From Glaciecola sp. HTCC2999 (GTDB taxonomy: Bacteria > Pseudomonadota > Gammaproteobacteria > Enterobacterales > Alteromonadaceae), in NCBI RefSeq assembly GCF_000155775.1, contig NZ_DS989810.1:348496-412495 (forward strand): a stretch of 64,000 nucleotides of DNA, written 5' to 3'. Positions 27,555 to 39,000 of this stretch are shown piece after piece. Within the stretch, counting starts at the first letter, position 1. The number at the start of each line of letters is the position of its first letter. The notes under the pieces were generated by a model, which was not told where the DNA came from, searched no databases, and saw nothing but the letters and a program-made list of their open reading frames with translations. The translations under genes and the position numbers were made by a program.

Positions 27555-29012
27555 TTAATCTCTACGAACCACGGGGCCGTTATCTCCGACTAAATACATA
27601 CGGCGATAATCGGTCCCATCAGCTTTCTCAGCAATGATTATCCGCGCATCAGGATGCGCATTACGAATAAACGAACTTGATGCAGAGCCAGGGCTATCTA
27701 AGTTACTGAGAGATTTTGGACGCAAACTATCAGCATTAGAAGTTCTGTCATCCCAATCGTCTTTAAACTGTAATAGTTCATGTCCTTGAGTAAACGTTTC
27801 ACCGGCATCATTACTCTCCCACCAACGCACCGAAGTTCGCTTGGTTTGTGAGTCTATGCCACTTAACAAAAAACTAACGTTATCACCTGAGGATAAAAAA
27901 TCACCTCGACCGATGGGAAGACCATTATTTAAATTGCCATTCCAACGTGAACCATCCCAACGGAAATAACGTGCATTTTTGGGACCGCCAATTTGCCAAC
28001 CGATATCCTCTCCTATATAAGCAGAAATATGCGGATTGCCTTTTGCATCGACCTTAGTCGTTCCATTAAACGTCCAATTTTTCCCAGTATCAAACGCTAA
28101 GGCTTTGGCATCTGCTTCTTCTTTGGTTAAAGGAATTGAAAGTAACTGTCCATCAACACTATGCCATTCATTAGTATCGGTATTAAACGTCATGTAATAC
28201 AGATTTTTACGTTCAGTCGAGTGGCCGCCTCGATTATTACGTGGTGCGTTGCGGTTCCAACAAAAATGATAATCAAAACCAACTACGATCTGATTCCCTA
28301 CTCCTTTTGAGACATAGGGATACCAACTATCAGTACCTAACCCATCTGCACGAGCTTTGTATTTTAGGAACGAGACTGGAGATTCAAAAGTTCGACCATT
28401 ATCGGTAGATTTTTGATATACCCAATCACTACGGTGAGCCCCGTGGCGGTTGAATAAATATAAATCACCATTCTCCATTTTTATGGCTTGGTTATAAGTA
28501 CCAAACGGTGAGACGTTATCTAAATCAACCCATTCACTGATATCATAAGGGCGAGCGGAAACTGCGTGTTTATTTTCGCCAGAATGATAGTCACCTAATG
28601 CATTCTTACCGTGTAAATCAAGAACCCCACCATGGCTGCCATAAAATATATGGATATACCCAGCATGATCAATAATCAACGTCGGTTTTCCGTGGCTGTC
28701 AATTTTACCACGCGGGTTTTTACCCAAAATGCTTACCCCTGCTTTATAGGGGCCTTTCCACTCACCTGTAGCATGATTGTATGCTGCGACATAAGGATCT
28801 TCTTTAGGGCCTTGATAGGCCAAATAGGTCACGCCATTTTTATATTCTCCAGCTGGGTGTTGCACTACAGCCACGCCTTCACCAAAACCATTCTCAGCAA
28901 AGTAATCTCGTTGAAGATTTGTATTTTTATGGATTTGTGGCAGATTTGCGCACCCAATGACAAGACACAAAGTCATAACAATGACTACGGAACTGAAAGC
29001 TTGTTTATTCAT
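27555..29012 (-). CDS. PL25-type ulvan lyase, lipoprotein
   Basis: 485 aa from the ATG at 29012 with an excellent AAAGGAAG ribosome site; a start at 29054 would hide the lipoprotein signal (lipobox VIGC, Cys21). Propeller closely similar to the protein at 2141-3595. Catalytic candidates: His127 (YGSHGG), His143 (DYHSG), Tyr173 (FGTYNQ) and Arg189 (YLFNRHG). The start overlaps the end of the GH106 gene by eight bases, so it follows GH106 in one transcript with coupled translation. Confidence 0.83.
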   Translation of the reverse strand: MNKQAFSSVVIVMTLCLVIGCANLPQIHKNTNLQRDYFAENGFGEGVAVVQHPAGEYKNGVTYLAYQGPKEDPYVAAYNHATGEWKGPYKAGVSILGKNPRGKIDSHGKPTLIIDHAGYIHIFYGSHGGVLDLHGKNALGDYHSGENKHAVSARPYDISEWVDLDNVSPFGTYNQAIKMENGDLYLFNRHGAHRSDWVYQKSTDNGRTFESPVSFLKYKARADGLGTDSWYPYVSKGVGNQIVVGFDYHFCWNRNAPRNNRGGHSTERKNLYYMTFNTDTNEWHSVDGQLLSIPLTKEEADAKALAFDTGKNWTFNGTTKVDAKGNPHISAYIGEDIGWQIGGPKNARYFRWDGSRWNGNLNNGLPIGRGDFLSSGDNVSFLLSGIDSQTKRTSVRWWESNDAGETFTQGHELLQFKDDWDDRTSNADSLRPKSLSNLDSPGSASSSFIRNAHPDARIIIAEKADGTDYRRMYLVGDNGPVVRRD

Positions 29013-32000
29013 TATGACTTCCTTTAAGATTGTTCTGGGATACTGAGAAAACATTTACCGGTCCCAAAAGACCAGAACTTTGTAATTTGCGTCGATTAGA
29101 ACGTTCAAAAAAGTTAAACCCCGTAAACGTGACTCTCTCGCTCTTCGGTGGCGGTTCGTTATTATTTAACCATGCTACGGTATCTCCCACCATGCTATAA
29201 CCGCTCGTATCAGGTAAAGCTTCATCGCCAATTAGGCGATTCACCCATGTATTAGTCACTGCAACTGTCAATTGGTTTTCTCCAAGTTCAACTACATCAG
29301 TGATATCAAGAACAAAAGGAGGCTTCCACAAAGTTGGCATCGACTTGCCATTAATTTTGACTTCAGCTATTTGTTGCACCTCTCCTAAATCCAGGTATAT
29401 ACGATTTTTTTCTGAACGATTCAGTGTATTTAGCGAGAATGAATTTTCATACTTTGCTGTACCCGAAAAATACTTAACACGGTCGTCATTACTATCAATC
29501 CAATTAACTAACTGATCGAATTCCACCTGTTCAGGACCACCTAATGCGGTGTCAAACCTTACAGACCATGGGCCATTAAGGGTGTTGATGATGCGACCTT
29601 GGTCTTTATTAAGATAAGTGTCTTCTATCAACCGAGTGTATGTGCCTTCGTACTTTGGTGCGTCTTCATCACGTCTTATAAGTACAAAACGTCCACCATA
29701 AGGTTCTAAAGCAAGCTTAGTCTTTAGGCGATTTCCACTACGAGTATAGTTGAGAATGGGTTCTACAGAGCCATCATCGACATTCCAAATTTCGGGTTGA
29801 CCATCCCCGTCCTTAAAGTCGATATTAATATGTTTAAACACCGGCTCATCATTATGAAAATAATATAAAGTATTCTTGCCAATTCGACGTTTTGCGAAAT
29901 ACTTTACTGGTTGTTCATCAATTATAAGATCGGCAGCTAAGCCCAGTTTACTGATGCTCTCTTCTAAGCTAAAACTCGAAACCGTACCTAATTTGAAGCG
30001 ATTAAGCCCCTCTTTCGAGTCTCCCCATAACTTATCAACAATACTCGTAAATTCTGCTTGTTTAGGCAACTCACTAAAACCAATAACAGATTCGGGTTTC
30101 TTGCCTATCACTGTTGCTCCCTGCGCAACGAGTTCTTGAATTCTCTTAATAGTGTGAAAGTTTAAAAAATCGGTCCTATTAAGTACTATCGCTCGGTAGC
30201 GTGTTCCCTCAGGAAGCACAATAAGCCCATTTTCTACTTTTGCTCGGTTAATCAACACATCTGTATTCACATGATCAAATTTAAATCCTTCGGGAACTTG
30301 CAGGCGCTTTGTTACACGAAGCGGAGCTACATCACCAATATGCACTAAAAAATCAGCATCCGGGACTCCTTGTTGTAATAAGTAAGAACCACGGGCAAGG
30401 TATTCAAACCACTTAGACCCGCCGTTAAGCCACCATGTCTGAGTTCGGTCGATATGAGAACCGATTGAATCCATTGTCATTCCGGGTCGAATGTGGTTAT
30501 TAGGTTGATGTGCAAAGCGATGAAACATAGTTTCATTGATACCACGTGCCCACATGTGATCACCATGATGTTTGTAATAATAAGGGTGGCCATACCAGTT
30601 AGTTTGTGTCGAAGTAAACGACTCTGCAGAGACTATATTACGCCCATAAGTATGTGCTGATGAAATGGCGGCCTCGACCCGGCTATGATAGCGTTGTTCT
30701 TCGCCATAAGGGGCTTTGACCCAAAACTCTCCCATCAATCTATCAGCTTTACCGCCGGCCGCGAGTTCATCAAATGGCCCCCAACCATAAGGTTCTATGT
30801 AAGATTCCATACCATACTCGTTGGCAATACGAGTAAATTCCCCAAAATAGTTATCGACCATCAAATTCGATAAGTGCTGACGATATTCTTGTAACACTGC
30901 GCCAGTGTGCCGAGGAGATTCAATCACGCGTCCGGTCATCGCTGGCAGCCAAGGTATAAAATCATAACCAAATTTAGCACTAAAACTTTTATCTATATTG
31001 CTGGTCCAGTTTTGCCCCCCCACTCCATAACTATCAATCTCAGTGGTTTTTAATGAGTTAATATTCTTAGCTTTGAGTTGCTTGGCAAATTTACCCACAT
31101 ACTGGTCAAAGTGAAAACGCAATGCTTGCGCATCGAACTTATCTACTTCTAAACCTTTGCCTTCAGTAGAAGATGGGACATTTTTAGCTCCTGTACTAGT
31201 GTAGCCAAATCGCAGCACGCGCCATTGTCCATCAGGTACATTGATACCCTGCTCAGGAATCTCTCCCCGATGTAAAACGACAACGTCATCTAAGGCTGTA
31301 ATGGCATGACTAGAAATCTGAGGAGCTAAACTTAATCGACCTCGTTCCATGGAATTCATTGAGTACCAATCGTCAATGCGGGGTACCGACCATAAATCAA
31401 AACGAGTCAGTGTAATAGGTTTGTCAAATACGATCCGAAAATACTTAGCGGTATAACCATCTTGGTCTTTCGTAACTAATTGGGGGCTAAATGCCCACAA
31501 ACGAGCCCCAGGGCGTGGACGTCTTAATTTTTTATCAACGGTAATAAATTTTTTGCCATCTTGAGAAATTTGCAAAGACGCATCACCATGACGATTAGGT
31601 GTCTCAATATGAAGACTTCGAAGAGTAGCAGGTTTGTCGAGTGTTACTTGTACCCAATAATCATCGTCATCATTTTTATTAAATGTGAATGTTGTATCCC
31701 AATCTTTGTCCTGTAACACATTTGTATTCAATGATAGGTCAGACGAGGAAAGCCTTGCATTAGCAAATTGATTGCTTTGATTGTATTTATTTTCTGGCAA
31801 GGCGATAATTGCAATATCACGATAAAGGCCTTCATAATAACCAGGCTGTGCGGGAGTCATTTTTTGAGGACCGGAAACATTTGTCTCTGACCACGTAATT
31901 CTTTTCATGGATTGTTCTGGAGATACCCATGGCCCTCCGCTAGAAGTCCACCCATCAGCATTGTGGATGCCAAATTCAATATCGTGTTTATCGGCTTGTG

Positions 32001-32313
32001 CTGCTGCATGAACCAAATGTTCAAAGAACTCATCTGTACCAAAGCGCACGGGACCTCTAGAAGAATATGGCCGATCTTTGCGATGCACATGAAAAAATAT
32101 AGCTCCGCCAATACCCGCATCACTCAATGCTTGAAAATCGCCGGTAAACCCTGGCTTACTCAAATTGCCATTCATGGCGTGCATCCAAGTTTTTGGTAAA
32201 TACTCAGCAGTGGGTTTCGCAAAGTACTCGGCATTGAGTTGTCCTGCAAACACATTAGGTGTTAAGAAAAAACTCAACACACCACTACACAATAATTTCT
32301 TCCACATTGACAC
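29005..32313 (-). CDS. GH106-type alpha-L-rhamnosidase, secreted
   Basis: 1102 aa with signal peptide ending at PNVFA. The N-terminal part (GGAIFFHVHRKDRPYSSRGP, FGIHNADGWTSSGGPW) and overall length are those of GH106. Around residues 130-330 an inserted beta-sandwich is likely (LHIETPNRHGDASLQISQ). The C-terminal 150 residues resemble the sugar-binding jelly roll of GH2 proteins (YLDLGEVQQIAEVKINGK; LTVAVTNTWVNRLIGD). It should release terminal rhamnose from desulfated ulvan oligomers in the periplasm. The 3' end is fused by overlap to the PL25-like gene. It follows the TonB receptor on the same strand, beyond a probable terminator. Confidence 0.87.
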   Translation of the reverse strand: MSMWKKLLCSGVLSFFLTPNVFAGQLNAEYFAKPTAEYLPKTWMHAMNGNLSKPGFTGDFQALSDAGIGGAIFFHVHRKDRPYSSRGPVRFGTDEFFEHLVHAAAQADKHDIEFGIHNADGWTSSGGPWVSPEQSMKRITWSETNVSGPQKMTPAQPGYYEGLYRDIAIIALPENKYNQSNQFANARLSSSDLSLNTNVLQDKDWDTTFTFNKNDDDDYWVQVTLDKPATLRSLHIETPNRHGDASLQISQDGKKFITVDKKLRRPRPGARLWAFSPQLVTKDQDGYTAKYFRIVFDKPITLTRFDLWSVPRIDDWYSMNSMERGRLSLAPQISSHAITALDDVVVLHRGEIPEQGINVPDGQWRVLRFGYTSTGAKNVPSSTEGKGLEVDKFDAQALRFHFDQYVGKFAKQLKAKNINSLKTTEIDSYGVGGQNWTSNIDKSFSAKFGYDFIPWLPAMTGRVIESPRHTGAVLQEYRQHLSNLMVDNYFGEFTRIANEYGMESYIEPYGWGPFDELAAGGKADRLMGEFWVKAPYGEEQRYHSRVEAAISSAHTYGRNIVSAESFTSTQTNWYGHPYYYKHHGDHMWARGINETMFHRFAHQPNNHIRPGMTMDSIGSHIDRTQTWWLNGGSKWFEYLARGSYLLQQGVPDADFLVHIGDVAPLRVTKRLQVPEGFKFDHVNTDVLINRAKVENGLIVLPEGTRYRAIVLNRTDFLNFHTIKRIQELVAQGATVIGKKPESVIGFSELPKQAEFTSIVDKLWGDSKEGLNRFKLGTVSSFSLEESISKLGLAADLIIDEQPVKYFAKRRIGKNTLYYFHNDEPVFKHINIDFKDGDGQPEIWNVDDGSVEPILNYTRSGNRLKTKLALEPYGGRFVLIRRDEDAPKYEGTYTRLIEDTYLNKDQGRIINTLNGPWSVRFDTALGGPEQVEFDQLVNWIDSNDDRVKYFSGTAKYENSFSLNTLNRSEKNRIYLDLGEVQQIAEVKINGKSMPTLWKPPFVLDITDVVELGENQLTVAVTNTWVNRLIGDEALPDTSGYSMVGDTVAWLNNNEPPPKSERVTFTGFNFFERSNRRKLQSSGLLGPVNVFSVSQNNLKGSHNE

Positions 32314-32344
32314 TTCTCTCTTATTTTTATAACTATTAACGTTA

Positions 32345-32387
32345 AATATAAAATAAAACCCAACTGTGTTTTCACTCAGTTGGGTTT
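32345..32387 (-). terminator. Rho-independent terminator after TonB receptor gene
   Basis: On the minus strand, AAACCCAACTG (32387-32377) pairs with CAGTTGGGTTT (32366-32356) around a 10-base loop, followed by TTTTATTTTAT. It lies 33 bases beyond the receptor stop and just before the GH106 gene, which may depend on read-through. Confidence 0.8.
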
Positions 32388-32419
32388 CTAAGGATTATAA
32401 TCCTGCTAACAACGTCTTG

Positions 32420-35400
32420 TTAGAATGTATAGCTTACGCCTACGCGATACGTGCGACCTGCAAAGCGGATACGGTTTACTGCATCCTCGTTGCCGCCGAT
32501 GTATTCATAGCCTTGGTCTTCGGTCAAGTTAAAGGCGCGCAAATCAAATCGTAACTTATCGCTGTAGCGATAAGATGCTGCCATATCAAGGCGACCACGA
32601 TCTGTTTCGAAACGTGCATCTGTACCTAAGAAAGCTGAGTTGGTGCCATCTAAAATAATGTTTTGAGATAGCTGCTGCGCTTCACGCCAATTATAGGTTA
32701 AACGGATACTATATTTTTCGTTTTCCCAGTAACCAACGACATTATATGACTCAGGAGATACGCGTAATAGCGTTGTACCGTCGTCTGATTCGTCAGTATT
32801 GATCTTGGTATAGTTAAATACGCCACCAAAACCGTTCCACGGGTAAGGTAAAAAGTCGAGTTTCTGCTGAACGGCAAGCTCATAACCAGAGACTTTAATA
32901 GATCCTGGTGTATTAATAGCTTGGTTAACCGTAATGCGACGACCCAAATCATTGGTTGTACCGTCAGAACTAGTAAATGGCTCAAGTTCGCGGCACTCTA
33001 AACCACCAGTACCGCCACCCTCTACTAGCCCAGTAGGACCGAATAGTCCGTCACTGACATCTGTTGGAATATCATCTCCACAAGCTGGAGCGCTGCCAAA
33101 TAGCCCGGTAATCTCTTTTTCAAAGAAACCAACTGAAATAGCACTACCCTCGCGGTTATACCATTCGAGCGAAATGTCAAAGTTATCTGCTGTATATGGT
33201 TCTACATCTGACGCTGGTAGGTCCACGCGAACGCTAGTGATATCACCATCGTCATTTTCGTTAGCTGTGACAATTGTTGTAGGGTTTTGACTACGTAAAT
33301 TTGGTCGCACAATTCCTTCATAACTCGCCAAGCGTAAAATAACATCGTCAGTTAATTCAAATTTAACGTTAAACGAAGGCAGAGTATGCGTATAGCTGTT
33401 GCCAGTAGTACGTGTTTGCAAAACACCATCTGCGTCAAGGAATGCACCAGTGAATTCATTATCGGTTTCGATTCTTCTAAAACCTAAATTACCAGCATAA
33501 AAGACTGAACCAAGTTCACCACTAAAGTTACCCATAATGTATGCCGCAGTAATATCTTGAACGGTACTGAAATTACGTGCGTAAAATTGGTTGCGGCCAC
33601 CCGCTAATCTAACTCCCCATCCTGTGGGGTCAGCGAGCGCAGAACCCTCAGGTAAACGGTCTAAAATCCCTTGTTGTAGCAATGGACGAATATTTACAGA
33701 ATCGATTGTGCTCCAACCTGTTCCCGGACCAAATGCACCTGGGAAGTTTCCTTTGAAAAATGGCCCTTGAGTTTCGACAAACAATCGCGCATCACCAAAA
33801 ATATTTTCAGTTGTTAGCGCCTCAGCATTCAGCCCGCCAGCACCGACCCGCAAATCATTATTTACTAATTCTTCAGTTTGATAACGATAACCGCCCTTTA
33901 CTGACTCTAAACGAAAAGTATCACCAAAACCGAGGTCGGTATAACGAGAAACATTGAACTCGCCAGAGTCCAGTTCACGTATTGGATTATCTACACGGCC
34001 ATTGACATAAAATTGAACTCGGCGACCGTCATTTACTGAGTCGGGCAACGTACTGTTAAATCCAGAAGCATTCGGTGTGCTCCAATCTCCGTCATAGATA
34101 AACGAACTCAACACTGAAGGATCTTGCACTTGGACGAAGGCCTGAGCTAAATTGCCGTTGCCTGTGTTAATTTCAACATCTATCCCAGTTGGCGCCCAAC
34201 GTTGGCGACTGCCATCCACCTGATGACGTAAGTCTATGCCTTCGTTAATAAAGAAATTTTCTGATTCTGAACGTGAAAACTTGGCATCTACTACCCAATC
34301 ATCTTTTGCATAATCAGCGTATACAAATAAGCCGTCAGCATCTTCAGTAAATTGAAATAATCGGTTGGCTGGCAACCAGTTTAAATTAGTCCAACTCGCA
34401 TGTCCGACTGTGTAAGTCTGAGGTTCGCCAGGGCCTGCAAAACCCGAAGAAGAGGGTGCGCCAATTAATGTGACTTGTTGCTGTGAGTTATCGGCTTGAC
34501 GACGTGCTAAAAATTGAGAGTCTTCTAAATTGCTACGGTCAAGAGTACGCTTGGTGTAAATATAATCTAAACCAAGTTTAAAATGTTCAGTCGCTTTAAA
34601 TTCAAGATTGATCGCACCGGAATGGCGATCACCATTACTAACCTCGGCGGCCTGCCCTGCACGGGAGATAACACGGATTTGTGAATTATCAGGAAGGCCA
34701 TGCAAAGCACGATATTCATCAATTGCCTCGGCACTTATAATCGGTCTAACACCCGTCTGCTCACCTGTCTCCTGGTTAAAATTGACAAGGTTAGTGTATT
34801 GCGTAAAGTTAACTGTGTCGCGACGGTAGTTTTGTTCTGAACCAGCAACTTTAAAAGCAACGCCAAGGCGACCATCCATAAAATGCTTAACACCTTGGAA
34901 GCGATATGTTGTATTAAATTCTTCTGATAAATCCTCATAGCGAGAACCTAAATCCACCTTCATCAGACCGTCACGCTTGCTTAATGCACGTTGAAATTTA
35001 AGATCAACGATACCAGCAACGCCACCGGCTTGAAGATCGGCCGTCGGACTTTTTACAACAGTAACACCATCAAATATACCAGCTTCGAATGCACCAAATG
35101 GATTAGAGGCACCTGCCGCGCCTGCACTTCGGCTTGGCGTAGCAATTGATTGTCCTCCGGCAGTGGTTCTAACAAATCCTCCCGGTAAACCACGCAAGCT
35201 GATTTCAGAATCACGTTGACCGCCATCGCGGTTCAACTGAATTCCAGGCAGTGCCTGTAAGGCTTCACCTAAATCAAGTGCTGGTAAATCATCAATGTCG
35301 TTTGCTGAGATTGCGTCAACAACAGAACTAGCGTCGCGCTTAACTAACAAAGCTGCCTCTAGCGCGTCGCGTACGCCAGTTACCTTGATAACTTCAACAG

Positions 35401-35515
35401 ATTCCTCTTGTTTAGATAACGCCTCGTTAACTTCTTGTGCAATAACGGTTGGCGTGCTTACAGCAAGCAATAATGCTGCCGTGCCTGTTTTGAATGTGTG
35501 CTTAGTTGTTTTCAT
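32420..35515 (-). CDS. TonB-dependent receptor for ulvan oligosaccharides
   Basis: 1031 aa from the ATG at 35515 (AGGAAG upstream); signal peptide ends near VIAQ. A TonB-box-like EVIKVTGVRDALEAALLVKR opens the plug domain (ALDLGEALQALPGIQLNRDGG, EISLRGLPGGF). A 22-strand barrel follows and ends in the outer-membrane signature VGVSYTF. It imports oligosaccharides after extracellular lysis. No SusD-like gene accompanies it. Same family as the receptor at 53440-56841, with shared plug motifs and the same closing signature. Upstream, AATCA at 35608, 35618, 35628 and 35648 are the minus-strand form of the phased TGATT repeat. Confidence 0.93.
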   Translation of the reverse strand: MKTTKHTFKTGTAALLLAVSTPTVIAQEVNEALSKQEESVEVIKVTGVRDALEAALLVKRDASSVVDAISANDIDDLPALDLGEALQALPGIQLNRDGGQRDSEISLRGLPGGFVRTTAGGQSIATPSRSAGAAGASNPFGAFEAGIFDGVTVVKSPTADLQAGGVAGIVDLKFQRALSKRDGLMKVDLGSRYEDLSEEFNTTYRFQGVKHFMDGRLGVAFKVAGSEQNYRRDTVNFTQYTNLVNFNQETGEQTGVRPIISAEAIDEYRALHGLPDNSQIRVISRAGQAAEVSNGDRHSGAINLEFKATEHFKLGLDYIYTKRTLDRSNLEDSQFLARRQADNSQQQVTLIGAPSSSGFAGPGEPQTYTVGHASWTNLNWLPANRLFQFTEDADGLFVYADYAKDDWVVDAKFSRSESENFFINEGIDLRHQVDGSRQRWAPTGIDVEINTGNGNLAQAFVQVQDPSVLSSFIYDGDWSTPNASGFNSTLPDSVNDGRRVQFYVNGRVDNPIRELDSGEFNVSRYTDLGFGDTFRLESVKGGYRYQTEELVNNDLRVGAGGLNAEALTTENIFGDARLFVETQGPFFKGNFPGAFGPGTGWSTIDSVNIRPLLQQGILDRLPEGSALADPTGWGVRLAGGRNQFYARNFSTVQDITAAYIMGNFSGELGSVFYAGNLGFRRIETDNEFTGAFLDADGVLQTRTTGNSYTHTLPSFNVKFELTDDVILRLASYEGIVRPNLRSQNPTTIVTANENDDGDITSVRVDLPASDVEPYTADNFDISLEWYNREGSAISVGFFEKEITGLFGSAPACGDDIPTDVSDGLFGPTGLVEGGGTGGLECRELEPFTSSDGTTNDLGRRITVNQAINTPGSIKVSGYELAVQQKLDFLPYPWNGFGGVFNYTKINTDESDDGTTLLRVSPESYNVVGYWENEKYSIRLTYNWREAQQLSQNIILDGTNSAFLGTDARFETDRGRLDMAASYRYSDKLRFDLRAFNLTEDQGYEYIGGNEDAVNRIRFAGRTYRVGVSYTF

Positions 35516-35607
35516 ATGTCTTCCTAATATTAAGAGCAAAATCCATAAAAAAGAGTAAAGACTTAAATATTTATCATAAACTCAACATTAAATTAACATA
35601 TACAAAA

Positions 35608-35652
35608 AATCAAATCAAATCATTAACAATCAAAAAAATAATAAAAAAATCA
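35608..35652. promoter_or_regulatory. Phased TGATT repeats (minus strand) upstream of TonB receptor
   Basis: AATCA at 35608, 35618, 35628 and 35648 are in 10-bp phase (one step skipped); another at 35613 is out of phase. They lie 93-137 bases upstream of the receptor start. The surrounding DNA is very A+T-rich, so the chance background is higher here than at the other sites. Confidence 0.45.
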
Positions 35653-36003
35653 TTTATAGTCATTGCATTTCAACTTGAATGTTTTTAAATACCGCCCTGC
35701 TTTATACTTCCCACTATATTGTGTATATGGTCCAGCTAAATCCAAAAGCGCCGAAGTATTACTTGGGACCGTAAAACGCCAAATAATAGTATCCACCTGA
35801 CGTTCCCATTGGCTATCAATCGTGCTGTATCCTATTGAAATATTAAAGGCAGTATCGCCATAACCATAATCACTCAATGCAAGATATAAATAGGTCTGAG
35901 CTAGTGCACCAACTGAGGCATGTCCATTCCATGTACTGATAACATCGTTATTGATGGCTTGAGCTACCTTTGCTCGCACTTCTTTGGGTGCAATATCAAC
36001 TGA
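35650..36003 (-). pseudogene. Relic of a GH78 alpha-L-rhamnosidase with an internal deletion
   Basis: Directly after the stop of the sulfatase-GH39 gene an open frame encodes only the C-terminal pieces of a GH78 enzyme. The part SVDIAPKEVRAKVAQAINND..GHASVGALAQTYL..DYGYGDTAFNI matches the GH78 region before the WE.WN motif. It then jumps to IGYSTIDSQWERQVDTIIWRF with VPSNTSALLDL, the C-terminal beta domain. About a hundred residues in between, including WELWNG and the NH.W region, and the whole N-terminal catalytic part are missing. A GTG at 35979 could start a 109-aa peptide, but no ribosome site supports it. An intact GH78 lies upstream at 39097-41454. Best read as what remained after a deletion or rearrangement at this junction. 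Confidence 0.7.
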
Positions 36004-36013
36004 ATCCTTTTTA

Positions 36014-39000
36014 TTACAAATCTGCTGTATGCAGCCACTTTATTTCATACTTTTGCACGCTAAACGATGGGATTACACGGTTTATCTTGATCTTTGATCC
36101 ACTCTGTTTATTTGGCAAAGTCTCTGCGTCTACCCATTCACTCCATACGAGCTGGTTTTTACGCTCAAACCCAGAGCGAAACACATTAAATTGTTTTAAC
36201 CCTTGCGAGTTTAGGCGTTTATTTAATGCCGCAGTAGGATGGGTATTGGGCAACAACCAGCCACCGGCACTAACCGGAATGGTGGCTTTTGGTGACTCCG
36301 CAGTGAATACTTGTTCAATATTAGATGCACGATCAAGTTGCGCAACGCGATACTGATAGCTGGTACCTACCGCTTGCTTTACATTGAGAGATAATGACAG
36401 TGATTCTGGAGACTGATACGTCAAGTTTTTGTTATTAAAATTGTATGCCAGCACATCAATCGCATGGTTGTCTGGGTGCTGAGTCACGATTGCATCAATA
36501 TTATTATCCAAGATCAATGGGGAACCTGTCACCGTATTAGTATAAATACGACTGCCCAACATACCATGTAGAGCAAACTGCGTCATTGCTTCTCCATTGT
36601 AATACCCCCCATGAGCATTACCCCACTGAAATATCTGTCGAATATTTTTTTGTAACGCCATTTTCGAGAGCATGGCGAAAAATGCAGAATTATGTGATGT
36701 TCCGACACTTACAAAACCAGCACGCTCCATCTTGACAATGAATTTAAATTCATGAATCTCAAAACTGGCATTTTGATTATAGTCAGGGTGCTCCACAATT
36801 GGAGCTATTTGTTGAGTATAGACATTCTCCATATCCATCTCATGAGGATGCGTAATATGCGGATAATAGGATATAGCTAAAAAATCATAAGGGACATTAT
36901 GTTTTTTGGCCCAATTTACAAAAGATGGCGCATAAGCATCTTCACTCTGACCAGTATAGTCTATGTATTTGCTTTTATGAGACGCCTCACGAAAATGTGC
37001 TCCAACGACGGCATCAGGTAACACGCTTTTAACTGCCTCGACAGTATTCTGATAATGGGCAAAAAACTCTTCACGCGTACCCGCCCAATGCTGTGGCCGC
37101 GTATCAATTTCCGAACCGATACGAAAGCGCCATTGCAATACAGTTTCTTTACTATATGTTGATACTAGATGTTGTATAAATGCTGCAATATACTGCGACC
37201 ACGCTTTCGCATCATTTGGGGGGATTCCATTGCCATATACACCAACCCGATCTTTACTTAAGTAATTGTTACCATCAGGCTTATCCACAAAGTTAATCCC
37301 TCGCTGAAATGCCCATGGCGGATTATCAAGGACAATCTGAAAGATATCCCAATCATTTGCCAACCAGCGGTCGATACGCTGAGTTGCTACCTTAAAATTA
37401 TAGACATATTGCTCGCCATCCCATTGATATGTATCACCGGAAATATCTTGATTATACCAACCACCTAACATACGCACAGTCGTCACTTTGGGTGTACGAC
37501 CATAAGTTGCAGGTTTTGATTTTGGGTTACCACGCTCGGTTCTGACCGCGACATCGAAAAAATCAAACATTTCGCCTGCATGAGCATCTTGGTCTCGAAG
37601 ATCGGCATTGATTGTTACCGTATTATTAATGACGTTACGCGGTGCATAAAATGAGGGCCCATCTAAAGGATACTGCTGTTGTAACATGTCCCGAAGACGC
37701 GTTTCTACTTCTGCATATTGTGGTTGTTTAGCCACATTTTCAGTTGCGACCTGACTGTCACGATGATCATACAACTCTTTAAATTTGATGGCATGCGAAT
37801 TTGCGTCACGCCATTCGGTATAACGCCATAATCCATCGGTAACAGATACTCCCATTAGAGGCCCGCGATTAAATATACTAAACGCTGCCTGCTTGAGTTG
37901 AATTTGAGGCTGTTCGAGCAGAGGTTTTAAGCTAACGCCATCGAGAACAGGTAGTGGCAGACCTGCCGTTTCCGCAATCGTCGGGAAAATATCGACATAT
38001 TCTACTAACGCATCGCTCGTAACACCTGATTTTCGCTTCGGCTCTTCAAGTGCCTGACTGATAATCAAAGGTACGCGTGTATCCAGCTCCATATTAGTAT
38101 GCTTATTCCACGCGCCATACTCACCAAGTTTATATCCATGATCACTCATAAAAATAACCGTGGTATTTTCACGTAGTCCTAGTTCGTCCAGTGTGTTTAA
38201 GACTTTTCCTACCTGCGCATCCATATAGCTCACCGTCGCGTAATAGGCATGAATCAAGGTTTTAGTGAGTTCGTCGTCTGTATAACCCTCCTTTGGTATA
38301 CCACCGTACATGCGTAACTCATTCCATTTAGTCAAAGCGAGCCTAAACATATTGTCTGGTGTCTTTCTACTTGGCACGGTGAATTGATCGCGTTGATACA
38401 TATCCCAGTATTTTTTAGGTGCATTAAAGGGTAAATGTGGTTTGCTAAATCCAACAAACATTAAAAATGGATCGTTTTGGTGTTCACGTAATGCAATATC
38501 TGCATCACGAGCAACCTTCCCATCTTTATAAAAATCGTCCTCTACGTTTCCAGCTTCATAAGCATATCTAACCGCCTGCTTTTCTGGATCGACATAAAAA
38601 TTAGGTAATTTTTTAATATGTGTCGACCAGTTCTCTTGATCATCTGTAGTGCTGTGGTAGACCTTGCCAATACTAATAGTTTTATAACCGTTCGCCTTAA
38701 ATAACTGGGGTAGAGATACAACATTGGGTTGGTTTGGGCGCAATCGACCATCTCGACGAATAGTATACAACCCAGTAGTTTCCGGTCTTAGGCCAGTCAT
38801 AATACTCACTCTTGATGGACCACAAATAGCTTGCTGAGCATAAGCTCGATTAAAACTCACACCTTGATTAGCTAGTTTATCAATATTAGGAGTAATTGCA
38901 TGAGCATGTCCATAGCTACCCAAATCAGGACGCAAATCATCAATCATGAACACAAGAATATTGGGTTTAGAGTTTTTATCATCAGCATTTTTGTCCTGTT

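Noticed and set aside
29876-30139. Antisense open frames opposite GH106 and other long genes
   Set aside because: They follow the codon pattern of the real gene on the other strand and show no start signals or family likeness.
35650-35979. Independent 109-aa protein gene starting with GTG
   Set aside because: Its sequence is two joined pieces of a GH78 C-terminus and the match extends upstream of the GTG; treated as a relic.
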